In this document: in pieces, positions 15,178 through 18,806 of the stretch
Numbering within the stretch: position 1 is the stretch's first letter
Layout of the letters: each line of letters opens with the position of its first letter
NCBI GenBank assembly: GCA_943325255.2
Contig: CALPOS020000017.1
Span: forward strand, 1 to 18,806
DNA: 18,806 nucleotides
Source of the DNA: Sphingobacterium thalpophilum
GTDB taxonomy: Bacteria > Bacteroidota > Bacteroidia > Flavobacteriales > Flavobacteriaceae
Direction: 5' to 3'
Notes under the pieces: generated by a model
What the model saw: only the letters and a program-made list of their open reading frames with translations
Database searches by the model: none
Told to the model about the DNA's origin: nothing
Made by a program: the position numbers and the translations under genes

Positions 15178-15705
15178 TTAATGCTTATCTATTACTTTAA
15201 CTTCTACTGCACCTGTACTTTCAAAAAAGGATACTAGTTCTTTTTCATTATTGTTTACTGACACTTCCATTAAGAAATGATCATCAGTAGTTCTCACATC
15301 TGGATTTTCAGCTTTCTTAAAAGGCCACAATTTACTTCTCATGTAGAAAGTGATTACCATCAAGTGCGCGGCAAAAAATACTGTTTCTTCAAACATAATT
15401 GGCACGAATGCTGGCATATTTTGTATATAACTGAAACTTGGTTTACCACCAATATCTTGTGGCCAATCCATGATCATCACATAGTTCATCATCCAAGTTC
15501 CGAATGATAATCCGCAAAGACCATATATGAATGCGCAAATTGCGATTCTAGTCGGAGCAATTCCCATAGCTTTGTCTAGACCGTGAACTGGAAAAGGAGT
15601 AAAAACTTCTTCAATATGGTGATGCGCTGCACGTGTCTTTTTTACGGCATCCATCAAAGTGTCATCGTCATTATAAATGGCGTAAATAACTTTATTACTA
15701 CTCAT
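15178..15705 (-). CDS. actD: Alternative complex III subunit ActD (DUF3341)
   Basis: Small membrane subunit of alternative complex III, DUF3341 family. The 175 residues start with a cytoplasmic domain (VIYAIYNDDDTLMDAVKK, then HIEEVFTPFPVHGLDKAMG, the hallmark of the family). Two helices follow at about 52-73 (ICAFIYGLCGLSFGTWMMNY) and 98-121 (PIMFEETVFFAAHLMVITFY), and then a polar tail. It has no cofactor motif; in the known structures ActD packs against ActC and is structural. Its ATG at 15705 overlaps the actC stop by 8 bp, pointing to translational coupling and equal production. Confidence 0.93.
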   Translation of the reverse strand: MSSNKVIYAIYNDDDTLMDAVKKTRAAHHHIEEVFTPFPVHGLDKAMGIAPTRIAICAFIYGLCGLSFGTWMMNYVMIMDWPQDIGGKPSFSYIQNMPAFVPIMFEETVFFAAHLMVITFYMRSKLWPFKKAENPDVRTTDDHFLMEVSVNNNEKELVSFFESTGAVEVKVIDKH

Positions 15706-17101
15706 GATGTGAATGTTTATTTGCTTCTCTTGCTTTAATATAATTTTCTCCGGTCGCTTTCAAAATCGTTTTCACTTCCGCTTGCGCAATTACAGGGAAT
15801 GTTCTAGCATATAATAAGAACAAAACGAAGAAGAAACCAATAGTTCCTATGAATATTCCAATATCTACAAATGTTGGTGAGAACATTGTCCAAGATGATG
15901 GAAGATAATCTCTGTGTAGTGAAGTAACGATAATTACAAAACGCTCGAACCACATTCCGATATTTACTACAATCGAAATGATAAACGAGAACATGATGCT
16001 GGTTCTTAATTTCTTAAACCACATGAATTGAGGAGAGAACACATTACAGGTCATCATAGACCAATATGCCCACCAGTAAGGTCCTGTTGCTCTGTTCAAG
16101 AAAGCGTATTGCTCGTATTCAACTCCAGAGTACCAAGCAATAAACAACTCAGTGATATAAGCAACACCTACAATCGATCCAGTAATCATGATAATGATAT
16201 TCATCAACTCGATATGTTGTATGGTAATGTATGCTTCAAGGTTTGACACTTTTCTCATGATAATAAGCAAAGTATTTACCATCGCAAATCCTGAGAATAC
16301 CGCTCCGGCAACAAAGTAAGGAGGGAAAATCGTTGTATGCCAACCTGGAATAACTGAAGTAGCAAAGTCCATCGATACAATCGTATGCACCGAAAGTACA
16401 AGTGGTGTAGCTAAACCTGCTAATACCAAAGATACTTCTTCAAATCGTTGCCAATCTTTAGCTCTTCCGCTCCATCCAAAACTTAGGATGGTGTAAATTC
16501 TCTTTTGAAAAGGATTAACAGCTCTATCTCTAATCATTGCAAAATCTGGTAAAAGTCCTGTCCACCAAAATACAAGAGAAACAGACAAATACGTAGAAAT
16601 TGCAAATACGTCCCAAAGTAATGGTGAGTTAAAGTTTACCCACAAAGATCCAAACTGATTTGGAATTGGTAATACCCAATAAGCCAGCCAAGGACGCCCC
16701 ATGTGTATGATTGGAAACAAACCTGCCTGAATTACTGAGAAAATTGTCATTGCTTCTGCAGAACGGTTAATCGCCATTCTCCATCTTTGACGGAATAATA
16801 ATAGCACCGCAGAGATCAATGTCCCTGCGTGACCAATACCTACCCACCAAACGAAGTTAGTTATATCCCAAGCCCAACCAACAGTTTTATTCAATCCCCA
16901 AGTCCCGATTCCTGTCGAGATGGTGTAGATAATGCAACATAACCCCCAAAGGAATGCTGCCAAAGCAATTGAAAATACAATCCACCAATGTCTGTTGGCT
17001 TTTCCTTCTACAGGAGCAGCGACATCAACTGTTACGTCGTGATAAGTCTTATCGCCTATAACTAAAGGTTTTCTAATGCTTGAATCGTATATATGAGACA
17101 T
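15698..17101 (-). CDS. actC: Alternative complex III subunit ActC (NrfD-like quinol-binding membrane subunit)
   Basis: Integral membrane subunit of the NrfD/PsrC family, thought to hold the menaquinol oxidation site next to the iron-sulfur subunit ActB. The 467 residues carry about ten helices, beginning at about 42-62 (IVFSIALAAFLWGLCCIIY). Conserved polar residues within or beside helices include WWVGIGHAGTLISA (His in IGHAG), IIHMGRPWLAYWVLP and HTIVSMDFATSVIPGWH, typical of the family and probably near the quinone and proton path. The N-terminal cytoplasmic stretch KPLVIGDKTYHDVT is also characteristic. It starts 28 bp after actB and overlaps actD by 8 bp. Confidence 0.94.
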   Translation of the reverse strand: MSHIYDSSIRKPLVIGDKTYHDVTVDVAAPVEGKANRHWWIVFSIALAAFLWGLCCIIYTISTGIGTWGLNKTVGWAWDITNFVWWVGIGHAGTLISAVLLLFRQRWRMAINRSAEAMTIFSVIQAGLFPIIHMGRPWLAYWVLPIPNQFGSLWVNFNSPLLWDVFAISTYLSVSLVFWWTGLLPDFAMIRDRAVNPFQKRIYTILSFGWSGRAKDWQRFEEVSLVLAGLATPLVLSVHTIVSMDFATSVIPGWHTTIFPPYFVAGAVFSGFAMVNTLLIIMRKVSNLEAYITIQHIELMNIIIMITGSIVGVAYITELFIAWYSGVEYEQYAFLNRATGPYWWAYWSMMTCNVFSPQFMWFKKLRTSIMFSFIISIVVNIGMWFERFVIIVTSLHRDYLPSSWTMFSPTFVDIGIFIGTIGFFFVLFLLYARTFPVIAQAEVKTILKATGENYIKAREANKHSHHE

Positions 17102-17129
17102 AATCCTTTAAATTGATTTTTAATTTCTA

Positions 17130-18806
17130 TTACGTATTTCTAACTTTCACGTGGTAAAACACATTTGGTTTCGTTCCAACATGCTCCAACAAATGGTACA
17201 TTCTATCTTCTTCTGCTAAAGTTGCGACTTTACTTTCTTTGTCATTTACATCGCCAAATATCATCGCTCCAGAAGAACAAGCATTTGAACATGCCGTTTG
17301 GAATTCTCCGTCAGCGATAGCTCTACCATCACGTTTCGCACTTAAAATCGTTGCCTGTGTCATTTGAATACACATTGAACATTTTTCCATAACTCCACGT
17401 GAACGAGCATTCACATCTGGATTCAAGACCATACGTCCTAAATCGTCATTCATATGAAAATCGAACTCGCTGTTTTTGTTGTATAAGAACCAGTTGAAAC
17501 GACGTACTTTATATGGACAGTTGTTCGCGCAATATCTAGTTCCAACACATCTATTATAAGCCATATGGTTTTGACCTTGACGGCTGTGAGATGTAGCAGC
17601 AACCGGACATACTGTTTCACAAGGAGCGTGGTTACAGTGTTGACACATTACAGGTTGAAAAGCCACTTGTGGATTATCTGCCGCTTGTTCCATTTCACCA
17701 AAACCACCTAAAGATCCTTTATCTCCAAATAAACCTTTGAAGTTTTCTTTCTTCTCGTTGTCATGCGCGAAAGTATCTTCAGAAGAATAATATCTGTCAA
17801 TACGCAACCAGTGCATATCACGACTTCTTCTTACTTCTTCTTTTCCAACAACAGGAACATTATTCTCGGCATGACAAGCAATGACGCAGGCGCCACAACC
17901 AGTACAAGCATTTAAGTCGATTGATAAGTTAAAGTGATGTCCAACAGAACGATCGAAAGGAGTCCATAAATCTACAGATGTAGCAGCAACTTCTTTATGA
18001 TCTAAAGATACTTTAGGAACTTCATTCCACTCTGCCGCATCTTTTGTATTAAATATCTCTAAGGTCGTTTCTTTAATAATATCGCCTCGACCCATTAAAG
18101 TCTTTTGTGATTGAACACAAGCAAATTCATGCTCACCAGCAGCTTTCTTGATTGTTGCAGATTGCACATTATTAAAATTACTATACAAAGTATAAGCATT
18201 AACTCCTACTTGCATTGCTTCCTTTAAAGCTGCTTTCTTTCCATAACCAAAGGCCAAACCTAGCGTTCCTAACGCTTGTCCCGGTTGAATAATAACTGGT
18301 ACATTATCAAGCGTTGCACCACCGACAGAAATTGTAGCATAACTTCCGTTCAAACCACCATCTGCCACATTATGATTCTCAAGGCCTAATTTTTCTGCAT
18401 CCATTCTAGACACAGTAACATAATTATCCCAAGAAACTCGAGTGATTGGATCCGGAAACTCTTGCAACCAAGGATTGTTTGCTTGTTGTCCATCTCCTAA
18501 ACCTGTCTTCGTATATAAAACCAATTCAAAACCATTGGCGTTTTTAGACTTTGCCAAAGTGTTTGCAGCTGTGGCATAATCAACAGAAGCTGCTGACGCT
18601 GGAGCAGAAACTCCAACATAAATACCATCATGTAATACTTGATTCCATGAACCTCCACCTATATTTGAAGCAGCATTTGCTCTTAAATAATCGTAATAAG
18701 ATCCTGCATTTCCGTTCAAAGACATTAATACATCTTGAAATTGTTTGGTGTCAAACAGCGGACGAATCGTAGGTTGCGTAATTCCGTACGAACCTTTCAC
18801 AATAGA
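17130..18806 (-). CDS. actB: Alternative complex III subunit ActB (molybdopterin-like/Fe-S), 5' end outside window
   Basis: Periplasmic electron-transfer subunit of alternative complex III, joining a molybdopterin-enzyme-like domain without cofactor to an iron-sulfur domain. Only the last 558 residues are present: the frame is open to the right edge, and the start codon and about half the protein lie beyond it. An apparent GTG at 18800 is internal, not a start. Fragment residues 1 to about 220 belong to the molybdopterin-like half; about 290-520 form the Fe-S half. Cysteine sets (numbered from the GTG codon): 299/302/305/309 (CTGCGACVIAC), 386/389/394/398 (CQHCNHAPCETVCP), 418/424/428 (CVGTRYCANNCP, with Thr where the second Cys would be), and 474/477/504/508. 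Fifteen Cys fit three [4Fe-4S] clusters plus one [3Fe-4S], as known for ActB. It ends 28 bp before actC. Confidence 0.95.
   Translation of the reverse strand, partial: SIVKGSYGITQPTIRPLFDTKQFQDVLMSLNGNAGSYYDYLRANAASNIGGGSWNQVLHDGIYVGVSAPASAASVDYATAANTLAKSKNANGFELVLYTKTGLGDGQQANNPWLQEFPDPITRVSWDNYVTVSRMDAEKLGLENHNVADGGLNGSYATISVGGATLDNVPVIIQPGQALGTLGLAFGYGKKAALKEAMQVGVNAYTLYSNFNNVQSATIKKAAGEHEFACVQSQKTLMGRGDIIKETTLEIFNTKDAAEWNEVPKVSLDHKEVAATSVDLWTPFDRSVGHHFNLSIDLNACTGCGACVIACHAENNVPVVGKEEVRRSRDMHWLRIDRYYSSEDTFAHDNEKKENFKGLFGDKGSLGGFGEMEQAADNPQVAFQPVMCQHCNHAPCETVCPVAATSHSRQGQNHMAYNRCVGTRYCANNCPYKVRRFNWFLYNKNSEFDFHMNDDLGRMVLNPDVNARSRGVMEKCSMCIQMTQATILSAKRDGRAIADGEFQTACSNACSSGAMIFGDVNDKESKVATLAEEDRMYHLLEHVGTKPNVFYHVKVRNT

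Noticed and set aside
18798..18800. GTG at the right edge as the start of actB
   Set aside because: The frame stays open to the last base and the sequence there is the middle of the molybdopterin-like domain, so the gene is truncated by the window.

Overview
The window looks like a chromosomal segment of a member of the Flavobacteriaceae, most likely Flavobacterium or a close relative. It is AT-rich, nearly fully coding, and has Bacteroidetes-type promoter boxes (TTTG, about 19 nt, TAnnTTTG). It carries the Bacteroidetes arrangement of alternative complex III genes followed by cytochrome c oxidase subunits II and I. Every protein gene is on the minus strand; the only plus-strand gene is a tRNA. 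No intergenic gap exceeds 150 bp.

Layout from low to high coordinates. (1) Positions 1-6132, read right to left, are an envelope-biogenesis run: coaX (type III pantothenate kinase), a FadL-like outer-membrane barrel, lptC, a 63-residue two-helix membrane protein, a CNNM/CBS/CorC-type membrane protein, and a parvulin-type PpiD foldase cut by the left edge. Spacing is tight or overlapping except for 107 bp before ppiD, which holds a hairpin and a promoter-like sequence. (2) At 6185-6340 is a complete small transcription unit: consensus promoter, tRNA-Phe(GAA) and a probable bidirectional terminator. (3) Positions 6353-10043, read right to left, hold ruvB, queG, a probable DUF6268-type barrel and a VanZ-like membrane protein. 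A perfect -7 box lies only 4 nt from the ruvB ATG, and a roughly 120-bp REP-like imperfect inverted repeat separates ruvB from queG. (4) Positions 10072-18806 are the 3' part of the respiratory operon: actB (5' end outside the window), actC, actD, actE, actF, ctaC and ctaD, closed by a clear rho-independent terminator.

How the genes work together: ActB-F belong to alternative complex III, which oxidises menaquinol and passes electrons through c-type cytochromes. CtaC/CtaD are the CuA and heme-copper subunits of the aa3-type oxidase that takes those electrons to O2; an ACIII-oxidase supercomplex is known structurally from Flavobacterium. ActA lies beyond the right edge, and oxidase subunits III and IV are not here. 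The left cluster supplies the outer membrane (LPS transport, foldase, barrel) plus coenzyme A synthesis.

I find no convincing undescribed multi-gene system. The leads are modest: the REP-like element, the possibly leaderless ruvB, the small membrane protein beside lptC, the VanZ-like protein with a non-standard N-terminal domain, and a Lys at the usual Glu position of the CuA loop.
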